Shown here in pieces: positions 7,381 to 14,800 of a stretch of DNA of 30,746 nt. The position numbers and the translations under genes were made by a program. The DNA is taken from positions 1-30,746 of the forward strand of contig JAEYOM010000017.1 in the NCBI GenBank assembly GCA_023411715.1, written 5' to 3'. Origin of the DNA: Bacillota bacterium (lineage in GTDB: Bacteria > Bacillota > Clostridia > Acetivibrionales > DTU013). The stretch's first letter is position 1; every line of letters starts with the position of its first letter. Under the pieces are notes generated by a model. That model ran no database searches. It worked only from the letters and a program-made list of their open reading frames with translations, and was not told the DNA's origin.

Positions 7381-8496
7381 TTAATCCCCAGTTTTTGTGT
7401 CCGGTTCTACGTATGTTTTTGCATCCGGTTTCGCATCTGTTTTTGTTCCAAGGGCAGCGTAAAAATCCGGGTATCTTGGACGGTCGCACTGGATATTCTT
7501 TTCTTCGGATACCACCGCGCTAAGAACCTGATAAGGGATTAACGCTTCATATGCAAGGGTTTCAGGCATTCCTGTACAAACTAATGTAATTGTATTTTTG
7601 AAAGCTATCTCCTGTCCTGAACAGTTAATAACCAATACCTCGCATCCCCGCGCATTGCAGTATTCAATAAGCTTGTTCATCCGATAGAAATTTTCATTGT
7701 TTTGCAGAAGAAAGATATGGTAAACCCCCGGACCAATGATGTTGTTGACCCCATGGAGGTACTCCTCGAATTCCCAGGCAGATGCCGGAATATAGAGTGT
7801 TTCAAGGAGCTTAAGCGCCCCCTCCTCAGAAATCGGAAGCCCTACTCCATCGGCAATCAGCGTTAAGCACGGTGCTTTTGCAAGAAGAGCTGCATTTTTA
7901 TATGCAAAATCAAGGCTGCGCCGAATATTTTCCTGAGCGCTGATAAATGCAGAATTCAGGTCTGTAATCCAATCCTTGGGCGCTTTACCGAATACTTTTG
8001 CTATCTCCAACCCTAATAAATACAATGTAAGAACTGTTGCGGTCATACCTTTTGTTTTTGGTCCCACAGTTTCTTCACCGCACTTAATGCAAACATGTAA
8101 GTTTCCTGCTTTCGCTACTGGTGATCCTTCATCGGAGGTTACACTGACAACCTTTGCTCCGTTATTGCGTAAAACACGGATGGCCTGATTTGTTGAAGTG
8201 CTCTTCCCAGATTGGGAGACTGCAAAAACAATCGTATCAGAAAAATGAGTCCCAAGCTCCTCCAGATGTGTGGGAACAACCGTTATCCATTCTACGTCCG
8301 CGGCTATGGGACGAAGGAGACAGGCGGCAATACGGGCTGCATAATTTGAGCTGCCCGAACTAACCATGGCAACGCGTTTTACCTTATTGTTCATAAGTAG
8401 TACTGTGAAGCTCGATATAATCTCTGTTCTGTTTTCACATATATTACTCCACACCGATTGTTGCTCATTAATATATCCTAACATTTTTTGAGCCAT
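7381..8496 (-). CDS. Double-SIS-domain phosphosugar isomerase/deaminase (GlmS isomerase-like)
   Basis: This 371-residue protein has two SIS folds (about residues 35-165 and 195-345) and lacks the glutaminase domain of GlmS. Substrate-loop motifs are VSSGSSNYAAR and AVSQSGKSTSTN (compare SQSGET in GlmS). The second half has EYLHGVNN, matching the His-containing loop of GlmS-like isomerases. This family includes deaminating GlcN-6-P isomerases, AgaS and fructoselysine deglycases. In this operon a role on GlcN-6-P or a related product is likely, standing in for NagB (inference). The ATG is one base after the nagZ stop and preceded by AGGAGG. The C-terminal 22 residues form an unusual octapeptide repeat ending in KTGD that looks unlike the conserved fold. 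Confidence 0.87.
   Translation of the reverse strand: MAQKMLGYINEQQSVWSNICENRTEIISSFTVLLMNNKVKRVAMVSSGSSNYAARIAACLLRPIAADVEWITVVPTHLEELGTHFSDTIVFAVSQSGKSTSTNQAIRVLRNNGAKVVSVTSDEGSPVAKAGNLHVCIKCGEETVGPKTKGMTATVLTLYLLGLEIAKVFGKAPKDWITDLNSAFISAQENIRRSLDFAYKNAALLAKAPCLTLIADGVGLPISEEGALKLLETLYIPASAWEFEEYLHGVNNIIGPGVYHIFLLQNNENFYRMNKLIEYCNARGCEVLVINCSGQEIAFKNTITLVCTGMPETLAYEALIPYQVLSAVVSEEKNIQCDRPRYPDFYAALGTKTDAKPDAKTYVEPDTKTGD
7391..7445 (-). repeat. 24-bp in-frame repeat encoding an octapeptide tail
   Basis: GTTTTTG recurs at 7391, 7415 and 7439, giving two full 24-bp units and part of a third. On the coding strand they encode TKTDAKPD, AKTYVEPD and TKTGD. The unit is a multiple of three and sits at the extreme 3' end of the SIS gene. 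The tail is charged and Pro-containing, and so probably disordered. Confidence 0.8.
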
Positions 8497-8497
8497 G

Positions 8498-10087
8498 TCA
8501 AAAACCTCCTGTTTCTACGGGAATCGGCAGACTTCCCTGTGGTGCGATTGTTCCTTTAAATAGATTTATAAGTGCGCTTACTGAGGTAGGCGTATATTCA
8601 TAAGTAAGCAGGACTGCAGCCGCCCCGGTACATAATGCCAGATCAAAGGGGTTACGCAGTACAATTACCCCCACCTCTTTATCTAAACCAAGGAGCAGGG
8701 TCAACAGCTCCTGTTGACCCTTGTTAAGATGTGCATTGCAGGTACATATGAAGATACGGCTGAAATCCTTGCATGCAATGGACATTAACCTATTAAGCTC
8801 CGGCTTATCGGGAGTCAGAGGATATTCTTCGCATTCAGCCTGTGGAAAAGCACTTTTCATTGCCCTTGCAACAGAAAAGCAGCTACCATTCTCATCCACT
8901 TGCGTCAGTGCGGCCGGTGGAGGTGCAATAAAAAGAAATCTCTCATTCCCCTCTGCTTTAAAAAAGTCAGATTTCCCTAAGTTTGTAAATGACTTTTCAC
9001 AGATATTTTCCGTTAATGCGCGGTTAGCGCTGAAAAGCTCTTCGTTTTGTGTATCCGGACATTTGCCATATAAAATATCTGAAATATTTATTTTTTCCTT
9101 TTCCTTAAGTATCCGTTCTACAGACTCATTCAGCCTTCTTTCAGATAGCCGCCCGCTTATTAAAGCTGCCAGCAAGGCTTGAGCCGAAGCACTCTGAACA
9201 CTTTCGGTATGGCATACAAGCATCAGGTCAACACCCGCTAATACAGCACGCACGCAGCCCTCTGCCGTACCGCAGTAGTTTGCAAGCGCTTTCATTTCCA
9301 TGCAATCACTTATTACAAGGCCTTTATATCCATAGGTTCCACGGAGTAAATCCTGTAAAATGTATTTTGAAAGTGTCCCCGGTTCATTGTCCAGAGAAGA
9401 ATAAACTTCATGACTGGTCATCACGCACTTCACTTCACCTTTAGCAAGTGCCGCAACTGGTGCAAGCTCAGACATTTCAAGCTCTTCCGAGGACCGTGTG
9501 TTTCGACCCAGATGCAGGTGCAAATCCACAGGACTTCCACCAATACTGGGAAAATGCTTTGCTGTGGCAATTACATGTTTTTGCATTCCTCTAACGAATG
9601 CTTCCGCATATCGGACTACCGCTCCGGGTTCATCACTAAAGCTTCTTGAACCAATGTGCGGGCTATTGGGGTTGCTGGCCAAATCAACTACCGGCGCAAG
9701 GTTGAAGTTAAGTCCCAGGCGAGCCATTTCAGCGCCTAATCCCTCTCCAACCTTCTCGGCAAGATGGGTGTCACCTGTTGCACTTATCGCCATTTCACCA
9801 TTAAACCAAGTGAGTCCGTTGGTGAAACGTGTAACCTGACCACCCTCTTGATCAGCGGCTACAAAAAGAGGTATACCGTTCGCTTCCAGCGCTTCATACT
9901 GCAACTCCTTAATCAGCGAAAAAAGTTGCTTCGGGTTTTTAAAATTTCTTGAGAAAAGAATGACATTTCCGATATACTGTTCACGAATGGCACGGCGCGC
10001 ATGTTCGCACATATCAGGACCATCAAAACCAAAAAATAGGAGCTGCCCTATTTTCTTTTTATACGAAAGTGATGATAAAGGTACCAT
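8498..10087 (-). CDS. nagZ: GH3 beta-N-acetylglucosaminidase, divergent NagZ type
   Basis: This 529-residue GH3 enzyme is predicted to release GlcNAc from non-reducing ends of cell-wall fragments. The N-terminal barrel has KKIGQLLFFGFDG, VAADQEGGQVTRF and the nucleophile Asp261 in VISDCMEM. The usual KHFPGHGDT loop reads KHFPSIGGSP (from K178). The Asp-His acid/base dyad typical of NagZ is still present as D188-L-H190. A second domain follows, as in long Bacillus-type NagZ proteins. The ATG at 10085-10087 is chosen because it follows AAAAAGGGGAGAAGAAT; an upstream in-frame start at 10156 lacks such a site and would run over the predicted promoter. No signal peptide is present, so the enzyme should be cytoplasmic. 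It heads the minus-strand operon, one base from the SIS gene. The altered loop suggests changed substrate preference. Confidence 0.88.
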   Translation of the reverse strand: MVPLSSLSYKKKIGQLLFFGFDGPDMCEHARRAIREQYIGNVILFSRNFKNPKQLFSLIKELQYEALEANGIPLFVAADQEGGQVTRFTNGLTWFNGEMAISATGDTHLAEKVGEGLGAEMARLGLNFNLAPVVDLASNPNSPHIGSRSFSDEPGAVVRYAEAFVRGMQKHVIATAKHFPSIGGSPVDLHLHLGRNTRSSEELEMSELAPVAALAKGEVKCVMTSHEVYSSLDNEPGTLSKYILQDLLRGTYGYKGLVISDCMEMKALANYCGTAEGCVRAVLAGVDLMLVCHTESVQSASAQALLAALISGRLSERRLNESVERILKEKEKINISDILYGKCPDTQNEELFSANRALTENICEKSFTNLGKSDFFKAEGNERFLFIAPPPAALTQVDENGSCFSVARAMKSAFPQAECEEYPLTPDKPELNRLMSIACKDFSRIFICTCNAHLNKGQQELLTLLLGLDKEVGVIVLRNPFDLALCTGAAAVLLTYEYTPTSVSALINLFKGTIAPQGSLPIPVETGGF

Positions 10088-10124
10088 ATTCTTCTCCCCT
10101 TTTTCCTGGTGCCAGATGTCTATT

Positions 10125-10231
10125 ACGGTACCATACACGAAATTAAATTGCAACATCTTGAAAATATTTTGGAATTTTATTTTAATTTAGTGTCTAAGTT
10201 TATTGCAATTATTAAAAAAACATTGTACGCT
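10125..10231. promoter_or_regulatory. Divergent promoter region between nagZ operon and RpiR regulator
   Basis: Leftward, TTGCAA (10148-10153) and TACCGT (10125-10130) are spaced by 17 bases. Transcription would start about 30 bases before nagZ. Rightward, TTGCAA (10203-10208) and TACGCT (10226-10231) are also spaced by 17. Both -10 boxes are of the weak TANNNT form. The candidate operator at 10158-10178 lies between them, where one regulator could act on both directions. Confidence 0.35.
10158..10178. promoter_or_regulatory. Candidate RpiR operator, nagZ side
   Basis: TTGAAAATATTTTGGAATTTT contains the perfect palindrome AAAATATTTT. It resembles TTGAAATTTTAATTCGAAATT at 11215-11235 ahead of murQ. 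The shared pattern is TTGAAA, an AT-rich centre, then (C/G)GAA and AT. It lies just upstream of the predicted nagZ -35 box. Confidence 0.35.
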
Positions 10232-10293
10232 GATATAAGAAGAAAGATATACATGTGCACTTGTTAAATAAGATTGAGAGGCAGGTTAACGAA

Positions 10294-11154
10294 ATGGCTT
10301 CAAACAACAATATTATGATCCGCTTGAGAGAAGCAAAAGCCACCATGACACCCGTGGAGAAATTAGTAGCCGAGTATGTGGAAACCCATCTTCTTACCGT
10401 GCCGTCACTTTCTGTCAAGGAATTGGCAAAAGCAAGCAATACAAGCGAGGCTTCAATCATCCGTTTCTATAAAACGCTTGGATGCCGGGGTTATCGTGAG
10501 TTTGTTCTTTCACTGTCCTCCACCCTCGGGTCAATGGAAGATGATTCTCCGAACCAGTATACGGATATCCGTCCCGGCGATTGCCTTGACACTATCATCA
10601 GCAATGTTTCGCACAATAATTGTCAGTCTATTGAGGATACTCTCAGTGTACTTAGCAAAGCTGAGGTTGCCCGTGCAGTAGAGGTTTTATGTAAAGCTCC
10701 CCGGATAGACTTTTACGGAATTGGAGCTTCGGGGCTTGTTTGCCAGGATGCCCAGCAAAAATTTATGCGAATAAACAAGCGTTGCGCAGCTTATATAGAC
10801 AGTCACAGCCAGATGACAGCCGCAGCTCTGTTAAGACCCGAAGATGTAGCTGTTATTTTTTCAAACTCAGGTAATACCATTGAGATTCTGGACACTCTTG
10901 CCCTGACAAAAAGCTCAGGAGCTACAACAATTGCTATTACACGATATTCGAAAAGCGAACTTGCAAAGGAATCCGATATCGTTTTACACATTTCTACACC
11001 GGAAATTACATTCCGAAGCGGCGCCATGGGATCGCGCATTGCCATGCTCAACATCGTGGACATACTCTTTTCCGGGGTTGCCAGTGCTGAATACAAATCT
11101 GTCAAGGGTTGTCTGGCTCGTACTCACGATGCGATAGCCGGACGTCATCGTTGA
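10294..11154 (+). CDS. RpiR/MurR-family transcription regulator
   Basis: This 286-residue regulator has the standard RpiR layout. The N-terminal helix-turn-helix has MTPVEKLVAEYVETH and LSVKELAKASNTSEASIIRFYKTLG. The C-terminal SIS domain has the sugar-phosphate loops GIGASGLVCQDA and FSNSGNTIEILD. The ATG at 10294 is preferred because it follows GAGGCAGG; a GTG at 10255 in the same frame has no comparable site. MurR-type members respond to MurNAc-6-phosphate or GlcN-6-phosphate. Here the gene sits between the two amino-sugar operons, so it is the likely local sensor of salvage intermediates. Whether it represses or activates is not visible. It appears to be transcribed alone, 202 bases ahead of murQ, which has its own promoter. 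Confidence 0.92.
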   Translation: MASNNNIMIRLREAKATMTPVEKLVAEYVETHLLTVPSLSVKELAKASNTSEASIIRFYKTLGCRGYREFVLSLSSTLGSMEDDSPNQYTDIRPGDCLDTIISNVSHNNCQSIEDTLSVLSKAEVARAVEVLCKAPRIDFYGIGASGLVCQDAQQKFMRINKRCAAYIDSHSQMTAAALLRPEDVAVIFSNSGNTIEILDTLALTKSSGATTIAITRYSKSELAKESDIVLHISTPEITFRSGAMGSRIAMLNIVDILFSGVASAEYKSVKGCLARTHDAIAGRHR

Positions 11155-11214
11155 TTATTTCCCAATGATTTCCTAAACCGGCATCTTATCAAGGCTTTAT
11201 TCAATGACGCTTTT

Positions 11215-11235
11215 TTGAAATTTTAATTCGAAATT
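11215..11235. promoter_or_regulatory. Candidate RpiR operator, murQ side
   Basis: TTGAAATTTTAATTCGAAATT is followed by AAAATTT, which makes a longer imperfect dyad (AAATTTTAATT/AATTAAAATTT). It lies about 33 bases upstream of the murQ -35 box and resembles the site at 10158-10178. The regulator gene is between the two sites. Confidence 0.35.
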
Positions 11236-11268
11236 AAAATTTAAAATAAAATAATTTTTTAAATATTA

Positions 11269-11297
11269 TTGACAAGTTTCTTATATACACCTATTCT
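11269..11297 (+). promoter_or_regulatory. murQ: Sigma-A promoter of the murQ salvage operon
   Basis: A perfect TTGACA (11269-11274) and TATTCT (11292-11297) are 17 bases apart; TATAAT overlaps just downstream at 11297-11302. The A/T-rich stretch 11230-11268 could serve as an UP element. Transcription should start near 11304, giving a leader of about 53 bases before the TTG start of murQ. No other promoter this good was seen within the eleven-gene operon. Confidence 0.7.
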
Positions 11298-11356
11298 ATA
11301 ATTAATGAACAATTCAATGGCTTCTTTGTACACTTCTTGAATTAGGAGGAATTTAG

Positions 11357-12274
11357 TTGAGCGATTATTTTTCCGGTCTTACAACAGAAATCGTCAATCC
11401 CCAAACAACTGATATAGATCTTTGTTCTACAAGGGACATGGTTGCTCTTATCAATCAGGAGGATATGATAGTTCCGTTGGCCGTGGAAAAAGAGAAAGAG
11501 AACATCGCGCAGGCAGTGGATGTTCTCTATTCTTCACTATCCACAGGTGGCAGGATGTTTTATCTTGGCGCGGGGACTTCCGGCCGACTGGGCGTTTTAG
11601 ATGCAAGTGAGTGCCCACCCACATTTAGTACGGATTACGAGCTCGTTCAGGCCTATATCGCCGGGGGCGACAGCGCATTGCGTATGGCGGCGGAAGGCTG
11701 CGAGGACGATAGCAGTCATGGAGCTAAGACTGTAATAAAAGCAGGTGTTAGGAAAGGTGATGTTGTTATAGGCATTACCGCAAGCGGAGGTGCTCCTTTT
11801 GTACTTGGTGCGATTGAAAAGGCAAAGGAACTTGGCGCTGCAACGGTAGGAATCGTAACTAATGCCGATACAAAGCTTTCCCTTCTTTGCGACATTTGCA
11901 TAGCTCCTATTGTCGGACCAGAGGTTATAGCAGGTTCCACACGTATGAAAAGCGGTACTGCGCAAAAGCTGGTACTAAACATGCTTACAACCTGTACAAT
12001 GATTAAACTTGGCAAGGTCTATGGGAACCTGATGGTAGATTTGAGACCTAACAACCAAAAACTGTACGCCCGTGCATATCGAATAATCCAAAAGGTTTGC
12101 GGTGTTTCCGAAGATGTTGCCTCCAGAATGCTTGCTGCGGCCGGAAATAGCACGAAGCTGGCAATTATGATGCTTAAAACAGGGCTTGATGCCGTTGATG
12201 CGCAACGAATAATAGATGAAAATGGCGGTATGCTTCGTAATGCCATCAATGCGACGTTATCTAAATCGTCATAA
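11357..12274 (+). CDS. murQ: N-acetylmuramic acid 6-phosphate etherase MurQ
   Basis: MurQ cleaves the lactyl ether of MurNAc-6-phosphate to GlcNAc-6-phosphate and D-lactate in the cytoplasm. The 305-residue length is normal. The N-terminus has the family signature LTTEIVNPQTTDIDLCST. The SIS domain has YLGAGTSGRLGVLDASECPP, in which Glu85 corresponds to the catalytic Glu, followed by AAEGCEDD. Further matches are ASGGAPFV, VGPEVIAGSTRMKSGTAQK, and MVDLRPNNQKL. Translation starts at TTG (11357-11359), six bases after AGGAGGA; the family signature leaves no room for a later start. It is the first gene of the large operon, directly behind the promoter at 11269-11297. Confidence 0.96.
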   Translation: MSDYFSGLTTEIVNPQTTDIDLCSTRDMVALINQEDMIVPLAVEKEKENIAQAVDVLYSSLSTGGRMFYLGAGTSGRLGVLDASECPPTFSTDYELVQAYIAGGDSALRMAAEGCEDDSSHGAKTVIKAGVRKGDVVIGITASGGAPFVLGAIEKAKELGAATVGIVTNADTKLSLLCDICIAPIVGPEVIAGSTRMKSGTAQKLVLNMLTTCTMIKLGKVYGNLMVDLRPNNQKLYARAYRIIQKVCGVSEDVASRMLAAAGNSTKLAIMMLKTGLDAVDAQRIIDENGGMLRNAINATLSKSS

Positions 12275-12320
12275 TATTTCCATTTATAATATTATGAAAA
12301 TATGTTAAGGAGGAAAAAAC

Positions 12321-13751
12321 ATGAAAAAAGTACTATCAATTGTTCTTGCTCTTGTAATGGCTGTAGGTATGCTTAGTGCTTGCGGCAGTCAGCAATCAGC
12401 TAATCCACCAGCTACACCGGGTACCGCACCATCCGCGTCTTCTTCTACCGAGGCTAAACCGGATACTATTTCCCTGCTATTGCCCCCTGTCTCAGCGACC
12501 TATCAGGATCAGCTGGAAAAATGGGCAGGTGATTTCAAAGCTATGTATCCTAACTTGACACTTGACTTTCAAACAGCCAGCTGGGAAGACTACAAAGATA
12601 AAATGGACGTACAGGTTAATGCAGGATCTCCCCCCGATATAGCTTTCGTTGAGGGTGATAATGTAGCGAAATATGTCGACACCGGACTGCTTCTTGATAT
12701 TAAAAACCTTATTTCCGCTGAACAGTTAGCAGACTTTGATGAAAATGCTCTCGCTTTCTACAGGAATGGCGATGGACTTTACGGACTACCGACCTACATT
12801 TCCATTCAAGCCTTAGGCGGAAACAAAGCCATGCTGGAGGAAGCCGGAATTGACTGGAAAACAATCCAGAAAAATGGCTGGGCATATGATGAATTCCGCA
12901 AGGCAATCAAAGCCGGTACAAAAGAAGGTCGTTATGGGTTTATATTTGCTTGCGCTGGTGTTACGGCTGCCGACTATCTGAACATCCTTACAAAGAATGC
13001 CGGTATGCCTTCTCCTTTCAACAAGGAACTAAAATATGCCTATACAAGCAAGAACTTCAAGAACCTGCTTGTATGCATTCGTGAGATCATAGACGATGGC
13101 TCCACCCCCAAGGAAATGGGCAGCGTAGATGCAGGTAAGCGCTGGAATATGTTCTTAACCGGACAGACAATGATTTTTGGTAAAGGTCTTGCTAACTTCG
13201 AAAGTCTCGCTCTTGCAAACAATGAGAAAATTAAAGCAAAAGACGGTAGTGCTGTAGAAAACAGTAAGGAAGCTGAATATGTCGTTCTGCCCGTGCCTAC
13301 CTTCTTTGGCGAGAAACAGGCAGCACAGGGCGCAGCCGGTGGCTATGGCATGTTCCGCGGTAAAGAAGAGCCAACTGCCGAGCATCTGGCCAATATGGTA
13401 AAGGCTCTATACTTTATGGCCGCAGGCGACATCGGTGGTTATACCGCTAATGAGTTGTACCTTTCTGGGTTAAGTAAATCCGCTCGTGAAGCTATGGCTA
13501 AAATTAATAACGAAGTACCCCGCAGCCCTGAGAACGCCGCTGCTATGCAGAGTCTAACCGCTCAGGCAGCAGAACCGCGTCCTGACATCCCTGCAGATTT
13601 GGGCGCTAAGAATTCACGACTCATGGATGAGGTTATAGTGCCAAAATTCCAGGCTCTTCTTGCTAATGAGCTTACGCCCGATCAGATGTATGAAGAGGTT
13701 AAAAAAGCTGCTATCGAAACCTTTGGTGAAGATGGCGTAGTTAAAGATTAA
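12321..13751 (+). CDS. ABC transporter sugar-binding lipoprotein (family 1)
   Basis: This 476-residue extracellular solute-binding protein starts with a lipoprotein signal, MKKVLSIVLALVMAVGMLSA, ending in the lipobox LSAC with Cys21 as the lipidated residue. A Ser/Pro/Thr-rich tether (about 22-48) precedes the periplasmic-type binding fold. Recognisable are the N-lobe (ISLLLPPVSATYQDQLEKW), the NAGSPPDIAFVEGD segment and the GLPTYISIQALGGN hinge region, typical of carbohydrate-binding members. It should deliver an oligosaccharide to the two permeases downstream. From the operon the cargo is probably a GlcNAc/MurNAc-containing fragment. An AAGGAGG site precedes the ATG. A large hairpin follows the gene. 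Confidence 0.93.
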   Translation: MKKVLSIVLALVMAVGMLSACGSQQSANPPATPGTAPSASSSTEAKPDTISLLLPPVSATYQDQLEKWAGDFKAMYPNLTLDFQTASWEDYKDKMDVQVNAGSPPDIAFVEGDNVAKYVDTGLLLDIKNLISAEQLADFDENALAFYRNGDGLYGLPTYISIQALGGNKAMLEEAGIDWKTIQKNGWAYDEFRKAIKAGTKEGRYGFIFACAGVTAADYLNILTKNAGMPSPFNKELKYAYTSKNFKNLLVCIREIIDDGSTPKEMGSVDAGKRWNMFLTGQTMIFGKGLANFESLALANNEKIKAKDGSAVENSKEAEYVVLPVPTFFGEKQAAQGAAGGYGMFRGKEEPTAEHLANMVKALYFMAAGDIGGYTANELYLSGLSKSAREAMAKINNEVPRSPENAAAMQSLTAQAAEPRPDIPADLGAKNSRLMDEVIVPKFQALLANELTPDQMYEEVKKAAIETFGEDGVVKD

Positions 13752-13756
13752 ACTTG

Positions 13757-13816
13757 TAGAATTTAACGGTAAATGCTTCCCGCTTAAACCACGGGAGGCA
13801 TTTACCAAGAATTCTA
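13757..13816 (+). other. Long intercistronic stem-loop after the binding-protein gene
   Basis: GGTAAATGCTTCCCG (13768-13782) pairs with CGGGAGGCATTTACC (13792-13806) with a single G-U pair and a nine-base loop. An outer stem TAGAATT/AATTCTA extends it to about 60 bases. No T-run follows, so it is not a standard terminator. In sugar ABC operons such hairpins commonly protect the binding-protein mRNA and lower permease expression. Confidence 0.75.
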
Positions 13817-13870
13817 AATAGGTTCAACGGCCCGGATGTTATATAATAAGGTAAAGGCAGGAGGTCATAA

Positions 13871-14785
13871 ATGAAATCAGCCAGATCGAGTAAAAACAGC
13901 TCTATCTTCAAAAAACATATAACCGGTGAGGATTTATGGGGCTATGCCTTTATTGCCATGGCAATGCTTATCTTTGCTGTTTTTACTATATACCCCGTTA
14001 TAAGTGCTCTGATTACAAGTTTTTATAAATTTAAGCCCTTAGGATCAACTTTTGTTGGTCTGGACAACTTCAAGAATACTTTTACAAATGATTTATTTTA
14101 TAAATCTATTGGTAATACAGTTGTTTATACTCTGTTTACTGTGCCTTTTAGCCTGTTTATCGCTTTTTCCGTCTCAATACTAGTGCTTCCGTTTAGTAAG
14201 AAATTTCAGTCCCTGTTCAAGTCGATGTATTATCTTCCCAGCATCGCATCGGGTGTTGCGCTCTCGGTCGTATGGCTATGGATATACGATCCTCTGCCGA
14301 CAGGTCTTTTAAATAGTATTTTGCACGTATTCGGAGTCGGGAACCAAAATTGGCTTGGTTCCTCCTCTACATCGATGTTTAGCCTTATTGTTATGACACT
14401 TCTTGCGGGACACGGCGCTAATATTATCATTTATCTTGCGGCAATTTTAGGCATACCCAATAGCTTTTATGAAGCTGCTGATCTAGATGGCGGATCATTT
14501 TTTCAAAAGCTGCGTTACATTATCATACCAATGGTAAAACCCACCACGCTTTTTCTGTTGGTAACAGGTATTATAAATTCGTTTCAGGTATTTATGAACG
14601 CATACATGATGACCGGCGGCGGACCAAACAACAGCACAACGATGGTCGGGCTGCTTATCTTTAACAATGCATTCCGTTACTCTGACTACGGTCTTGCCTG
14701 TGCGCAGTCCATCGTGCTGGCGATAGTTATAGCAGGAATTTCCCTGTTGCAATTTAAGTTCATCAGTGGAGACGTGGAATACTAA
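13871..14785 (+). CDS. Sugar ABC transporter permease (MalF/UgpA type)
   Basis: This 304-residue membrane protein has about six transmembrane segments, beginning near GYAFIAMAMLIFAVFTIYPV. The ABC-contacting EAA loop is EAADLDGGSFFQKLRYIIIP near residue 200. The segment MMTGGGPNNSTTMVGLLIF is characteristic of MalF-like subunits. It starts at ATG 13871 after AGGAGG and should form a heterodimer with the next gene product. No ATP-binding subunit is encoded in the operon, so a shared MsmX-like ATPase from elsewhere in the genome is expected (inference from family practice in Gram-positive bacteria). Confidence 0.93.
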   Translation: MKSARSSKNSSIFKKHITGEDLWGYAFIAMAMLIFAVFTIYPVISALITSFYKFKPLGSTFVGLDNFKNTFTNDLFYKSIGNTVVYTLFTVPFSLFIAFSVSILVLPFSKKFQSLFKSMYYLPSIASGVALSVVWLWIYDPLPTGLLNSILHVFGVGNQNWLGSSSTSMFSLIVMTLLAGHGANIIIYLAAILGIPNSFYEAADLDGGSFFQKLRYIIIPMVKPTTLFLLVTGIINSFQVFMNAYMMTGGGPNNSTTMVGLLIFNNAFRYSDYGLACAQSIVLAIVIAGISLLQFKFISGDVEY

Positions 14786-14800
14786 GAGAGGAGATACAAA

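Noticed and set aside
7379..7489. A 37-residue N-terminal extension of the kinase
   Set aside because: It overlaps the SIS gene and has no family features, while the ATG at 7378 has a ribosome binding site and starts right at the phosphate-1 strand.
10088..10156. A 23-residue extension of the divergent NagZ
   Set aside because: It would cover the predicted promoter and has no ribosome binding site. The inner ATG has a strong one and matches the usual NagZ start.
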